Shown piece by piece: positions 17,579 through 26,643 of a stretch of DNA of 64,000 nt (position 1 is its first letter; each line of letters begins with the position of its first letter). A model generated the notes under the pieces. The model worked only from the letters and a program-made list of their open reading frames with translations. It was not told the origin of the DNA and did not search any database. A program made the position numbers and the translations under genes. Where the stretch lies: assembly GCA_963766295.1 (NCBI GenBank), contig CAVXYW010000001.1, positions 310,001-374,000 on the forward strand. Direction: 5' to 3'. This DNA is from JBBDRJ01 sp963766295. Its GTDB lineage: Bacteria > Actinomycetota > JAICYB01.

Positions 17579-18537
17579 CGGATTCCCCCACCACCCCCCA
17601 GGAGGCGGCGGCCGGGACCGTCGGTCTCGGCCGCTCTTCCCTTGGCGGAATCAATAAGCGGCGCAGAGCCAACGAACGCCTCGTCAAAGCGGTTCTGTTC
17701 ATGTGCGGAGGGTTGTCCATTGCCGTAACGGCGGGCATTCTTGCAACCCTCGCCTTTCAGACGCTGGAATTTCTTCGCGAAGTGCCAGTGGTTGAGTTCC
17801 TGTCTGGAACCCGATGGTCTCCGTTGATCAAGCCCTACTCGTACGGCGTACTGCCTCTTGTCGCCGGAACTCTGATGATCGGCGCGATCAGCGCGTTGGT
17901 TGGCGTACCGCTCGGCGTAGGAACAGCAATCTACCTATCCGAGTACGCAACACCACCCGTACGAAGGAGGCTCAAACCGATCCTCGAGATCCTCGCAGGG
18001 ATGCCCACCGTCGTCCTGGGCTATTTCGCGTTGACATTCGTAACGCCGCTGATCGTTCGCAAGCTCCTACCCGGTACCGACTTCTACAACGGTCTGTCGG
18101 CAAGCATCGTCGTCGGCGTGATGATCGTTCCCATCATCGCTTCGGTCTCTGAAGATGCGATGTCCGCCGTTCCTCGCGCTCTGCGAGAAGCCGCCTACGG
18201 GTTGGGCTCCTCCCGGATGGCGGTCTCAGTACGGGTGGTTGTACCGGCGGCGCTGTCCGGCATCATGGCGTCGATCATCCTGGGCGTTTCGCGCGCCATC
18301 GGGGAAACGATGATCGTGGCCATAGCCGCAGGCTCGACCCCGAACCTCACGTGGGACCCCCGTGAAAGCATCCAAACACTCACGGGGTACATCGCACAGG
18401 TCGCATTCGGCGACGTTCCTCAGGGCTCTCTCAAGTTCAAAGGGATCTTCGCGGTCGGGGCCGTCCTGTTCTTTTTGACCCTCGGGCTCAACGTGATCAG
18501 TCAGCGCCTCGTCCGCAGATTCCGGCAGGTGTATTGA
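17575..18537 (+). CDS. pstC: Phosphate ABC transporter permease PstC
   Basis: Membrane permease of the Pst complex, 320 residues with about six transmembrane segments after a roughly 40-residue cytoplasmic lead. The binding-protein-dependent transport motif (EAA loop) is at LREAAYGLGSSRMAVSVRVV, followed by SRAIGETMIVAIAAGS, which is typical of PstC. GTG at 17575 overlaps the pstS stop. It pairs with PstA as the heterodimeric channel and contacts PstB through the EAA loop. Confidence 0.93.
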   Translation: MTDSPTTPQEAAAGTVGLGRSSLGGINKRRRANERLVKAVLFMCGGLSIAVTAGILATLAFQTLEFLREVPVVEFLSGTRWSPLIKPYSYGVLPLVAGTLMIGAISALVGVPLGVGTAIYLSEYATPPVRRRLKPILEILAGMPTVVLGYFALTFVTPLIVRKLLPGTDFYNGLSASIVVGVMIVPIIASVSEDAMSAVPRALREAAYGLGSSRMAVSVRVVVPAALSGIMASIILGVSRAIGETMIVAIAAGSTPNLTWDPRESIQTLTGYIAQVAFGDVPQGSLKFKGIFAVGAVLFFLTLGLNVISQRLVRRFRQVY

Positions 18538-19412
18538 TGGGTGTCCTAACCGCGCCGCCAACGCTCCAGGCACCGCCGAAGGTCGAGCGCCAAAACCGGC
18601 TCTTCAAGATCCTGCTTCTGCTGGCAACGATGGCTTCGATCGCCGTTCTCCTTGCGCTGCTCGTCGACCTATTCGTCGACGGCGCCGGTTGGATCCGGCC
18701 GCACCTCCTCACGGATTACGGATCGTTCCGGCCCGAGAGGGCGGGCGCACGGGCGGCGCTGGTCGGAACGCTCTGGCTCATGATCACGATCGCGGTCATC
18801 ACAGTTCCACTGGGTATCGGCGGCGCGCTCTATCTCGAGGAGTTCGCGCCCCGCAATCGGCTGACGAGAGCCATCGAGACCAACATCGCCAACCTCGCCG
18901 GCGTGCCTTCGGTGGTTTACGGCTTGCTCGGGCTCGGGGTCTTCGTGCAGGCGATGAACATGGGCCGCATCCTGCTCGCCGGCGCCATGACTCTCTCACT
19001 CTTGGTATTGCCCGTCGTCATCATCGCTTCGCGCGAAGCTCTCCGCGCGGTACCTCTTGGCATCCGCGAAGGGGCATTTGCTCTCGGAGCGACGAGGTGG
19101 GAGGTCGTCCGCCGGCAAGTCCTGCCGGCCGCAGTGCCCGGCATGATGACCGGCACGATCCTTGCCCTCTCTCGCGCCATAGGCGAAACCGCGCCACTGG
19201 TCCTGCTGGGTGGAGTTGTTTACATCACGACCGACCCCACCCCGTTCAGTGCTTTCACGGCGATGCCCATCCAGATCCTGGGCTGGGTGATCGAATCGCG
19301 TCCCGGATTTGCCCAACTGGCCGCCGCCGCCAGCATCGTGCTTCTCGTCATGCTTCTTTCGATGAATGCGGTGGCGATCTGGCTGCGGAATCGATATCGG
19401 CAGGAATGGTGA
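18537..19412 (+). CDS. pstA: Phosphate ABC transporter permease PstA
   Basis: Second Pst permease, 291 residues from ATG 18537, which shares its A with the pstC stop. About six transmembrane segments. The EAA-type loop IREGAFALGATRWEVVRRQV and ALSRAIGETAPLVLLGG match PstA. A TTG three bases upstream is possible. Translational coupling with pstC is likely from the overlap. Confidence 0.93.
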   Translation: MGVLTAPPTLQAPPKVERQNRLFKILLLLATMASIAVLLALLVDLFVDGAGWIRPHLLTDYGSFRPERAGARAALVGTLWLMITIAVITVPLGIGGALYLEEFAPRNRLTRAIETNIANLAGVPSVVYGLLGLGVFVQAMNMGRILLAGAMTLSLLVLPVVIIASREALRAVPLGIREGAFALGATRWEVVRRQVLPAAVPGMMTGTILALSRAIGETAPLVLLGGVVYITTDPTPFSAFTAMPIQILGWVIESRPGFAQLAAAASIVLLVMLLSMNAVAIWLRNRYRQEW

Positions 19413-19430
19413 AGGGCGGAGGCCCCTGCC

Positions 19431-20303
19431 ATGAGTAACATCAAGGCGAAACGGCGCGAGTCGATGCGACTCGAGCTGAGGGAGGCGAACGGACAACAAG
19501 CGTTCCGAATGCCAGAACAGTCACCGGGCGAGCCGGTTTTCGAAGTTCGCGACCTGAACGTCTTCTATGGGGCGTTCCCTGCACTACGTGACATCTCTTT
19601 CGACATACAGAGCAATCGGATCACAGCGATCATCGGTCCGTCCGGGTGCGGTAAATCGACTCTCATACGCTGCTTCAACCGGATGAACGACTTGATACCC
19701 GTAGCTAGGGTCGAGGGGAAGATCCGATTTCACGGGGTTGACCTGTACGCGCCGGACGTCGACGCAGTCGAGGTTCGGCGGAGGATCGGGATGGTCTTTC
19801 AGAAACCGAACCCCTTTCCGAAATCGATCTTCGACAACGTCGCCTTCGGTCCCAGGGTGAACGGCACTAAGGCCGATCTGGACGAGATCGTGGAGAACGC
19901 TCTCCAGCAGGCTGCGCTTTGGGACGAGGTCAAGGACAAGCTGAAGCAAAACGCATACTCGCTCTCGGGCGGACAGCAGCAGCGCCTCTGCATAGCACGC
20001 GCGTTGGCCATCAAACCCGAGGTCATCCTGATGGACGAGCCTTGCTCCGCACTCGATCCGATCGCAACAACCCGGATTGAGGACTTGATGCAAGTCCTTC
20101 AGGAGCAGTACTCGATCGTCATAGTCACTCACAACATGCAGCAAGCTGCGCGCGTGGCCGATATGACCGCTTTTCTCACGGTCGAAGTCGGCCCAAATGG
20201 AGAGCGGACCGGCACGTTGGTGGAATACGACGTTACGCGTCAGATCTTCACGACACCGTCGGACCCGCGAACTGAGGACTACGTCACCGGCCGGGTCGGC
20301 TAG
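19431..20303 (+). CDS. pstB: Phosphate ABC transporter ATP-binding protein
   Basis: ATPase of the Pst importer, 290 residues. After a 35-residue lead it has Walker A IIGPSGCGKSTL, Q-loop FQKPNPFPKSIFDNVAFG, the ABC signature YSLSGGQQQRLCIARALA, Walker B VILMDEPCSALDP and H-loop VIVTHNMQQA. The tail TEDYVTGRVG is the usual PstB ending. It is 18 bp from pstA, and its stop overlaps the convergent phosphatase gene. Confidence 0.95.
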   Translation: MSNIKAKRRESMRLELREANGQQAFRMPEQSPGEPVFEVRDLNVFYGAFPALRDISFDIQSNRITAIIGPSGCGKSTLIRCFNRMNDLIPVARVEGKIRFHGVDLYAPDVDAVEVRRRIGMVFQKPNPFPKSIFDNVAFGPRVNGTKADLDEIVENALQQAALWDEVKDKLKQNAYSLSGGQQQRLCIARALAIKPEVILMDEPCSALDPIATTRIEDLMQVLQEQYSIVIVTHNMQQAARVADMTAFLTVEVGPNGERTGTLVEYDVTRQIFTTPSDPRTEDYVTGRVG

Positions 20304-21004
20304 ACGACCAGTTGCGCTTTCAGCTCACCTAGTGTCGCCACTTCGACTCCGGCGTCCATCACGAAGCCGCGAACAGATCCATGATCCGACGCGATCCCTT
20401 CCAGGAAGTGCTGCATCGTCTTGGGATCAGAGTCGCGATAAGTGTCCGGAAGGAAGTCATACCGAGCTGCGTACTCCTCTCCGATCGTCCGGGGATCGAA
20501 ACGTCCGGTGATCGCGTAATCCTTCGCGATCTCTGAGGGTTCGACATCTAGGGCTCCAAGGACAAGGGCGATCGCGACTCCCGTTCGATCCTTACCGGCA
20601 GCGCAAAAGACCACTGCGGGCAGATTGCTTGGCACGGCCAACGTCGTGAATAACGCTGCGATCGATGGAGCCGAAAGATCGGCGATGAATCGGTAAGCAG
20701 TCACTAGGTCTGGCAAGTCTCCATCGCGAATTTCTGAGCCCGAAGACGAAGAAGGAAACGGGAGGCGTACGAGACGGCCTCCGAGCCTGTCCATCGGAGC
20801 CGGATAGCGCCCCGCCTCTGCCGGATCCCTCAGGTCGATCATGACCTGAGGCGCAACCGCTGCCTTCAACTTGGCTGCGTCATCGTCGGTAAAAAGGTGC
20901 GGAGAGGAACACCTAAACAAGGCACCACTCTTGATCAAACGACCATCGCGTGTCGGCAGACCGCCGACGTCTCGAAAATTTCTATGCCGATGGAGTTCGA
21001 CCAT
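20300..21004 (-). CDS. Tyrosine-protein phosphatase (PTP/dual-specificity-like)
   Basis: A 234-residue phosphatase of the bacterial PtpB/Tyr phosphatase 3 family. The N-terminus HRNFRDVGGLPTRDGRLIKSG and the P-loop VFCAAGKDRTGVA (CX5R, with nucleophile Cys and Arg) are diagnostic. The family consensus HC at the P-loop is FC here. It could dephosphorylate phosphotyrosine, phosphoserine or phosphoinositide in the Mycobacterium PtpB fashion. It sits between pstB and phoU on the minus strand, so a role in the phosphate response is possible but not shown. Confidence 0.86.
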   Translation of the reverse strand: MVELHRHRNFRDVGGLPTRDGRLIKSGALFRCSSPHLFTDDDAAKLKAAVAPQVMIDLRDPAEAGRYPAPMDRLGGRLVRLPFPSSSSGSEIRDGDLPDLVTAYRFIADLSAPSIAALFTTLAVPSNLPAVVFCAAGKDRTGVAIALVLGALDVEPSEIAKDYAITGRFDPRTIGEEYAARYDFLPDTYRDSDPKTMQHFLEGIASDHGSVRGFVMDAGVEVATLGELKAQLVV

Positions 21005-21014
21005 CGCCGCCCAG

Positions 21015-21680
21015 TTAGCTGCTGGCGTCGGTGAACTCGCGGAACTCGCCGGTGATCATGAAGGCGACTTGCTCCGCGATATCAACCGCGTGATCACCAA
21101 GACGTTCGAGCTGACGCGACACCAGAACCATTCGGCTGCCCCACTCGACTTCTTCCTCGGTTCCCGCGAACTGCTGTGCGACCTTTTTGAACATGCTTCG
21201 GTTGAGCCGATCGATCATCTCGTCCAGATTTGGAAGGGACAGCGCCTTCTCCAGATCGCGCTCGGCAAATGCCTGGATCACTACCTCGAGCATCCGTGCA
21301 CCTTGACGGCCCATCTCGACTACTTCCCGCACAATCTCCTCGGAGAACGGCCCGGAAGGTGCGAGCTTCACGAATTTTGCCGTGTTCGTGCACAGGTCGG
21401 CCATCCGCTCGAGATGGATGTTGATGTGCATGACCGCCGACACCAGACGCAGATCGGAGGCGACGGGGGCCTGAGTGGCGAGCAACGTCAGCACGCGCTG
21501 CTCGATCTCGATGTACTTCTCGTCCACTGCGTCGTCGCCGGAGATCACCACGTCGGCTAGGTCGGGGTCCCGGGTCTCGAGCGTCCTCAGGGCTCGCTCG
21601 ATCTGTTGCAGAACGATGCCGGCTGTCTCGACTATCAGCCGCTCGGCCTCGGCTAACTGCTGATGGAAGCTCGTCCGCAC
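21015..21680 (-). CDS. phoU: Phosphate uptake regulator PhoU
   Basis: Negative regulator linking the Pst transporter to the sensor kinase. From GTG 21680 it has 221 residues, starting (V)RTSFHQQLAEAE, the usual PhoU N-terminus; an ATG at 21737 would add 19 residues. It has two PhoU helical repeats with metal-binding motif blocks: VDEKYIEIEQ / SAVMHINIHLERMADLCTN in the first, and VSRQLERLGDHAVDIAEQ in the second. Located opposite pstB across the phosphatase, and divergent from the DUF47-Pit pair. Confidence 0.92.
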   Translation of the reverse strand: MRTSFHQQLAEAERLIVETAGIVLQQIERALRTLETRDPDLADVVISGDDAVDEKYIEIEQRVLTLLATQAPVASDLRLVSAVMHINIHLERMADLCTNTAKFVKLAPSGPFSEEIVREVVEMGRQGARMLEVVIQAFAERDLEKALSLPNLDEMIDRLNRSMFKKVAQQFAGTEEEVEWGSRMVLVSRQLERLGDHAVDIAEQVAFMITGEFREFTDASS

Positions 21681-21870
21681 GGGCCCAAGCGTACCTACAG
21701 CATCGTCCGGCGAGCCGGAGATGGAGTCTGCCTCCATGGTCGACCCCAGGTTAGGCCGGCCATCGGGCCGACTACCTCAAGATTCCTGAACGCCGGGCAA
21801 AGGCTTCATGAACGCTCCGCTCCCCGGGCGCGCTTGCGGGATGTCACAGCCTCCGTGCACCATGCTGGCG

Positions 21871-22488
21871 ATGAGATTCAGGGTCATCCCATCGGATGAG
21901 GGGTTCTTCGGCCTCTTCGTTGACGCCGCGGCTAACAACCTCAAGGCCTCTGAGTTCCTTCGCGAGCTTTTCCTCAACTATTCCGATCGGGAGAGCGTGC
22001 GAGAACGCATCAGGCAGGCCGAGCACGAAGGCGACGAGATCACCCATCAAGTCATGCGCCGCCTGAACACGACTTTCGTTACACCGTTCGACCGCGAAGA
22101 CATCTATCGCCTGGCCTCGTACTTGGACGACGTGCTCGACCACATCGACGCGGCCGCGGACTACGTCGTCCTGCACAACCCTGACGAACCCTTGCCGGAG
22201 CTCGCCAAACAAACCGATGTGCTGGTTCGCGCAGCCTTCGTAGCTCACGAAGCGCTCGAGCGGCTCCACACAATGCGGAACCTAGAGCAGTACTGGGTCG
22301 AGATAAATCGTCTTGAGAACGAAGGCGATCGCATCTTCCGCAAGACCATCGCGCACCTGTACTCGGGTGACTTCAAAGCCATGGACGTCCTCAAGAACAA
22401 GGACATCGTCGACGAGGTAGAGGCTGCTCTCGACTCCTTGGAGGACGTCGCGAACGTCATCGAGTCGCTTGTGCTGAAGCATGCCTGA
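21871..22488 (+). CDS. DUF47 (PhoU-like) protein, Pit accessory
   Basis: A PhoU-like all-helical protein of the DUF47 family, 205 residues from ATG 21871 (MRFRVIPSDEGFFGLFVDAA). The upstream in-frame ATGs add a Cys/Pro-rich lead that I do not trust. REDIYRLASYLDDVLDHIDAAADY and DIVDEVEAALDSLEDVANVIE are the two metal-binding-like helices of the family. DUF47 proteins are usually encoded next to low-affinity Pit transporters, and here pit follows 10 bp later, so it probably modulates Pit or folds with it. Confidence 0.88.
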   Translation: MRFRVIPSDEGFFGLFVDAAANNLKASEFLRELFLNYSDRESVRERIRQAEHEGDEITHQVMRRLNTTFVTPFDREDIYRLASYLDDVLDHIDAAADYVVLHNPDEPLPELAKQTDVLVRAAFVAHEALERLHTMRNLEQYWVEINRLENEGDRIFRKTIAHLYSGDFKAMDVLKNKDIVDEVEAALDSLEDVANVIESLVLKHA

Positions 22489-22498
22489 GTAGCACTCG

Positions 22499-23503
22499 AT
22501 GAGAGGAGCAGTCACACCGAGCCTCGTCTTCATCGTGCTGGTTGCTCTTGCATTCGACTTCGTCAACGGGTTCCACGACGCAGCCAACTCGATCGCAACC
22601 GTCGTCTCGACACGTGTCTTGTCTCCGCGACTGGCCGTGGCCTGGGCGGCGTTCTTCAACTTCATCGCATTCTTGGTGTTCGGCACCCACGTCGCGTCGA
22701 CGATCGCCAAGGATGTGGTCGTTCAGGAGGTTCTGTCCCAACCGGTCATCTTTGCCGGGCTGGTAGGAGCGATCGGCTGGGACCTGGTCACTTGGTGGTT
22801 CGGGCTCCCAACGTCTTCATCTCACGCACTCATTGGGGGAATGGCCGGAGCCGCGGTTGCCCGGGCGGGGTGGGATTCTCTAGCAAGCGAGGGCTTGCGC
22901 AAGATCGGAGTGTTCATTGTTCTTTCACCCCTCATCGGGTTGGCGCTCGGGGTGACTTTGATGCTTATCGTTCTTTGGGCTTTTCACCGAACCAAGGGTG
23001 TTGCCACCCTGAACAAGGGATTCCGCCGAATGCAACTTGTCTCGGCGGCAGCATTCTCTTTGGGCCACGGGGCCAATGACGCGCAGAAGACGATGGGAAT
23101 CATCTTCGCGTTGTTGATCGCGCAAGGAATAGCTAGTCCCGGTGGCGACATCCCGCTGTGGGTTGTGCTTTCGGCTCATACCGCCATCGGCCTCGGCACT
23201 TTTGCCGGCGGCTGGCGGATAGTAAAGACGATGGGGAGCAGGATCACGCACCTTCAACCCCTTGGTGGGATGTGCGCCGAGGGCGCTGCTGCGGTGACGC
23301 TCTTCTTCACATCGAGTGCCGGCATTCCGGTTTCGACCACTCACACCATCACCGGAGCGATCGTGGGAGTCGGCTCGGTTCGGCGACTGTCAGCTGTCAG
23401 ATGGGGAGTTGCGGGCAGGGTCGTTTGGGCTTGGGTCCTGACGATCCCCGGCGCGTTCCTGATCTCTCTTGCAACGTACATGGTCCTGAAACCGTTCATA
23501 TAG
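22499..23503 (+). CDS. pit: Inorganic phosphate transporter, PiT family
   Basis: A 334-residue membrane phosphate/metal symporter with about ten transmembrane segments. The two PiT signatures are DFVNGFHDAANSIATVVSTR near residue 18 and FSLGHGANDAQKTMG near residue 185. GLPTSSSHALIGG and GIPVSTTHTITGAIVG are also typical. It is coupled to the DUF47 gene. Together with pstSCAB this gives the cell both high- and low-affinity uptake in one island. Confidence 0.93.
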   Translation: MRGAVTPSLVFIVLVALAFDFVNGFHDAANSIATVVSTRVLSPRLAVAWAAFFNFIAFLVFGTHVASTIAKDVVVQEVLSQPVIFAGLVGAIGWDLVTWWFGLPTSSSHALIGGMAGAAVARAGWDSLASEGLRKIGVFIVLSPLIGLALGVTLMLIVLWAFHRTKGVATLNKGFRRMQLVSAAAFSLGHGANDAQKTMGIIFALLIAQGIASPGGDIPLWVVLSAHTAIGLGTFAGGWRIVKTMGSRITHLQPLGGMCAEGAAAVTLFFTSSAGIPVSTTHTITGAIVGVGSVRRLSAVRWGVAGRVVWAWVLTIPGAFLISLATYMVLKPFI

Positions 23504-23513
23504 AAAGGCTGCG

Positions 23514-23717
23514 ATGAAGAGAGCGCTATCGACTAGGCAGGGATTCTTCGCATTCGCAGCCGTCGTGTGTTGGGCGTTGGTCCTGGTGATCGAAGCCAAA
23601 CATCTCTGGGTGCCGATCGCAGTTGGCACTCTCTACGCGATCCTTGCGGTGCTCTTTTATCTAGAAGAGCTTGGACGCGTCAGTTCGCCGCCGCGGAACG
23701 GCCGCTCGGCCGACTGA
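23514..23717 (+). CDS. Small two-helix membrane protein
   Basis: A 67-residue protein with two hydrophobic segments (about 10-28 and 33-49), a short tail of charged residues, and no other motif. It starts 10 bp after pit, so it is probably part of the DUF47-pit transcript. No function can be assigned; small membrane proteins sometimes adjust transporter assembly. Confidence 0.6.
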   Translation: MKRALSTRQGFFAFAAVVCWALVLVIEAKHLWVPIAVGTLYAILAVLFYLEELGRVSSPPRNGRSAD

Positions 23718-23813
23718 CTCGGCGGGGCTACCCACTCCAGGTTCATCGTTCAGGTCTTTACCAGTCCTTAACGGACATCAGAGTTACATGGTTGTAAGCT
23801 GCCTCCGTCCCCC

Positions 23814-24773
23814 ATGAAAACCATGAGAGTTGCAGTTCTCGACCTGGGCAGCACGTCCTTCCACCTCTTAGTCGTCGATGTCGACGAAAAGGGTCGGATC
23901 ACACGGATTGTCCGCCGACGCGAGGTCGTTCACATGGCCGCAGACGGCAGGCAACGCAGTCCTTTGCCGGTCGCTTCCAGCACGGGAGCCGTCCGAGCCG
24001 CTCGTGTCCTTCGTCGAGCCGCTGACACGACCAAACCGGACGTCACTGTGGCTGCTGCCACGCACTCTCTGCGAGAGGCGGCAAAGGGTGCCGACCTGTT
24101 CGAGCAACTATCGACGGCGGTTCGATGCCCGATCCGCCTCCTGGACGGAAGCGAAGAGGCACGGATCGTCTACGAGGGCGTCCAGTGGTCGCTCCCCTTG
24201 GGTGACGCACCTACCCTCGTGGTCGATCTAGGTGGTGGCAGCTTGGAGCTCGCTGTGGGGATCGGTGGTGAGGTTGTGTGGGATGCCAGCTATGCGCTGG
24301 GCGCGTCTCGTCTGACTGAAACTTTTACGCGCATGGACCCGCCGACCCAGGCTGAGTGCGACGCGATTGTCCAGATGGTGTACAGCACATTGGAGGGCGC
24401 CGAAGAGTATCTGGCCAATAATCATCCGTTCTTGCCTTGTATCAGCACCGGGGGTACGGCCCGTGCGCTGGCTCGGCTAGACATCGCGAGGCGAGGCGTA
24501 AGCGCCGAGACGATTAACGGAGTCGTATTGCCCACGGCAAGGCTTAACTCTTGGGCAACCCAGCTGTCTCAGAACAATCGTGCGCGCCGGATGCGTCTGC
24601 CCGGAATGGCCGAACGGAGAGTCGATGTGCTTCCCGCCGGTGCACTCGTCCTGTCGACGCTGAGTGAGCAATTCGACCTACCGGGAATCACGGTCAGCGA
24701 TGGAGGCCTTCGCGAGGGTCTCGTGCTCGAAGCGATCGCGCACACGACTCCAGAGCTGACCGCAGCCCGCTGA
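23814..24773 (+). CDS. Ppx/GppA-family phosphatase (exopolyphosphatase-like)
   Basis: A 319-residue ASKHA-fold enzyme of the Ppx/GppA family. The Ppx/GppA signatures are LDLGSTSFHLLVVD at the start, AATHSLREA, GSEEARIVYEGVQ and VVDLGGGSLELAVG, with ISTGGTARALARLD further on. It lacks the C-terminal HD-like domain of longer enzymes, as in many actinobacterial Ppx proteins. It would degrade polyphosphate or pppGpp. Position at the end of the phosphate island favours polyphosphate. Two GTTCA half-sites at 23741 and 23748 are spaced 7 bp, not 11, so I do not call a PHO box. Confidence 0.88.
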   Translation: MKTMRVAVLDLGSTSFHLLVVDVDEKGRITRIVRRREVVHMAADGRQRSPLPVASSTGAVRAARVLRRAADTTKPDVTVAAATHSLREAAKGADLFEQLSTAVRCPIRLLDGSEEARIVYEGVQWSLPLGDAPTLVVDLGGGSLELAVGIGGEVVWDASYALGASRLTETFTRMDPPTQAECDAIVQMVYSTLEGAEEYLANNHPFLPCISTGGTARALARLDIARRGVSAETINGVVLPTARLNSWATQLSQNNRARRMRLPGMAERRVDVLPAGALVLSTLSEQFDLPGITVSDGGLREGLVLEAIAHTTPELTAAR

Positions 24774-24807
24774 GCGCCCTCGATCTAGGGCTGAGCACAA
24801 TAATGAA

Positions 24808-25212
24808 ATGACAGCCGCGCTACCGACCGTTCTCTTTGTTTGCGTCCAGAACGCAGGACGCTCGCAAATGGCTCAAGCCATTTTCAACAACATCGCCGCG
24901 GGACGGGCGCTGGCTCGTTCGGCGGGCAGCGATCCGGCGGCCGAGGTGCACCCGGAAGTTGTGGAGGCGCTCGCCGAGATCGATATCGACCTCGCCGCAG
25001 CCAAACCGCAGGGTTTAACGCCACAAGTCGTCGAGGGCGTCGACGTCGTGGTCGGCATGGGGTGCGGGGATGCGTGTCCCGTCGTCCCGAGCGCGCGCAA
25101 GCTCGACTGGGACCTGCCGGATCCGAGCGGAAAGTCCCTCCACGGGGTCCGGATGATCCGCAATGAGATCGAAAGGCTCGTGCGCCAGCTCGTTAATCAG
25201 ATGGGCCTGTAG
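24808..25212 (+). CDS. ArsC-type low-molecular-weight phosphatase/arsenate reductase
   Basis: A 134-residue protein of the LMW-PTP fold. The CX5R P-loop is VCVQNAGRSQMAQ (residues 12-24), and GMGCGDACPVVPSARKLDWD is the block found in thioredoxin- or mycothiol-dependent arsenate reductases, with Cys82/Cys86-type cysteines. DLPDPSGKSLHGVR supplies the Asp general acid. Arsenate reduction is likely; a protein phosphatase is less likely because of the second Cys motif. No ars regulator or pump is next to it. Confidence 0.83.
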   Translation: MTAALPTVLFVCVQNAGRSQMAQAIFNNIAAGRALARSAGSDPAAEVHPEVVEALAEIDIDLAAAKPQGLTPQVVEGVDVVVGMGCGDACPVVPSARKLDWDLPDPSGKSLHGVRMIRNEIERLVRQLVNQMGL

Positions 25213-25228
25213 CACCCTGTGCAGCCGG

Positions 25229-25693
25229 TCACGTCGCAGGCGGACCCATCTCTATGGGTCGCCGCGGCTTTCTCTCCCTGGTGCGCTGCTCGATCCAGAG
25301 TTCCTGCAGCGATCTGTTCTCCCGGGCCGGGATGAGGTCGCCGGCCTGGCGCGCCATGCGACGCATCTCCAGTGCAACGTCGGCCTCTAGTTCCAGCACA
25401 CGGGCAGCCATCACCGTCATTTCGTGGCGCATCCGATCGAGCTGCTCTTCGAGGCGAAGGATCATCCTTGCCCCCGCGAGGTTCACACCATCTCGCTGGG
25501 TGAGGTCTTGGATTCGGCGGAGTCGTTCGATGTCCTGCGCCGAGTAACGGCGGGTGTTGCCGGTTGTGCGCTCGGGGGACAACAAACCTTTGCGCTCGTA
25601 AACGCGCAGCGTCTGCGGGTGCACGCCGGCAAGCTCCGCCGCCACGCTGATCACATACACCGCTGTTCTCTTTTCTCCGCGCTTGGCCATCAT
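25229..25693 (-). CDS. hspR: HspR-like MerR-family heat-shock repressor
   Basis: A MerR-type regulator of 154 residues with helix-turn-helix YVISVAAELAGVHPQTLRVYE and wing GLLSPERTTGNTRRYSAQDI, then a coiled-coil dimer helix (LAGARMILRLEEQLDRM). HspR is the repressor of the actinobacterial dnaK operon and binds HAIR elements; it is held active by DnaK. Here it is the last gene of dnaK-grpE-dnaJ-hspR, as in Streptomyces and Mycobacterium, and a HAIR-like site lies before dnaK at 29134-29154. Confidence 0.92.
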   Translation of the reverse strand: MMAKRGEKRTAVYVISVAAELAGVHPQTLRVYERKGLLSPERTTGNTRRYSAQDIERLRRIQDLTQRDGVNLAGARMILRLEEQLDRMRHEMTVMAARVLELEADVALEMRRMARQAGDLIPARENRSLQELWIEQRTRERKPRRPIEMGPPAT

Positions 25694-26640
25694 CAGTCCT
25701 CCAAGTGCTTCCGCGGCGACTCTTCGCCGTCGGCAAGCTCCTTAACGAGTTCCTGCTTCTTCTTGGGGAGCTTGCTTGGGACGGTCACCTGAGCCGTCGC
25801 GAGCAAGTCCCCCGTCGTGCCATCCGAACGCTTGATGCCGCGACCTCGGATGCGGAAAGTACGCCCCGAAGACGTACCGGCCGGGACTTTGAGAGTCACC
25901 GGACCGTTGAGCGTCGGCACCTTGACCTCCGATCCAAGCGCGGCTTCCGCGAAGGTTACGGGCAGAACCAGTGTCAGATCGTTGCCTTTCCGTCCGAAGA
26001 ACCGATGTGGGTGCACGTTGACGCGAACGAAAAGGTCGCCGGAGGAGGCGCCTTCTCCTCCCGGTTCGCCGCGTCCTCTGGCGCGTATCCGTGAGCCGTC
26101 GGCAACGCCGGCAGGGATCTTCACGGTTACATCGCGCCTCCCGGTGGGCAGATCGAAGCGAACCTTGCGCTCGGTACCCTCGGCAGCCTCTTCGAACGAG
26201 AGCGAAACGTTGGTCTCGACATCACGACCCCGCTGTGCACGCTGCTGCACTCGTCCGAAACCGAAGGGACTGAAACCCCCTTCGGCCGTGCGGAAGCCGG
26301 CTCCGCCTCCGAAGATCTGGCGAAGAAGGTCTTCGACGTCGAACTCTTCGCCGAAACCGAAGTCCTCGACGCGGAACCCGCCGGGCGCTCCTCTGCCGTA
26401 ACCCGAGGCGATGGCATCGCGAAGCTTGTCGTACTCGGAACGCTTGGATGTATCCGACAAGACGCTGTACGCCTCGCCGATCTCCTTGAACTTGTCCTCG
26501 TCGGCCTTTTCCGGGTTGCGATCCGGGTGGTATTTCATCGCCGCTTGGCGGTACGCCTTCTTGATGTCGGCGGCCGACGCGGTCTTGGGCACCCCGAGGA
26601 TCGCGTAGAAGTCCTTGTCTATCCAGGATTGGGAAGCCAC
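25693..26640 (-). CDS. dnaJ: DnaJ-family co-chaperone without zinc finger
   Basis: A 315-residue J-protein. The J domain at 8-75 has KYHPDRNPE with the HPD motif that stimulates DnaK. A Gly/Phe-rich segment (about 80-130) follows, then two beta-barrel client domains with FDLPTGRRDVTVKIPAGVAD and GRTFRIRGRG. The CXXCXGXG zinc finger is absent, so it is a class B (CbpA-like) protein, unlike most actinobacterial operonic DnaJ1. The start ATG overlaps no gene; the stop abuts hspR. Confidence 0.92.
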   Translation of the reverse strand: MASQSWIDKDFYAILGVPKTASAADIKKAYRQAAMKYHPDRNPEKADEDKFKEIGEAYSVLSDTSKRSEYDKLRDAIASGYGRGAPGGFRVEDFGFGEEFDVEDLLRQIFGGGAGFRTAEGGFSPFGFGRVQQRAQRGRDVETNVSLSFEEAAEGTERKVRFDLPTGRRDVTVKIPAGVADGSRIRARGRGEPGGEGASSGDLFVRVNVHPHRFFGRKGNDLTLVLPVTFAEAALGSEVKVPTLNGPVTLKVPAGTSSGRTFRIRGRGIKRSDGTTGDLLATAQVTVPSKLPKKKQELVKELADGEESPRKHLED

Positions 26641-26643
26641 TAC

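Noticed and set aside
23741..23754. Possible PHO box before the Ppx gene
   Set aside because: The two GTTCA units are 7 bp apart rather than 11, so spacing does not fit.
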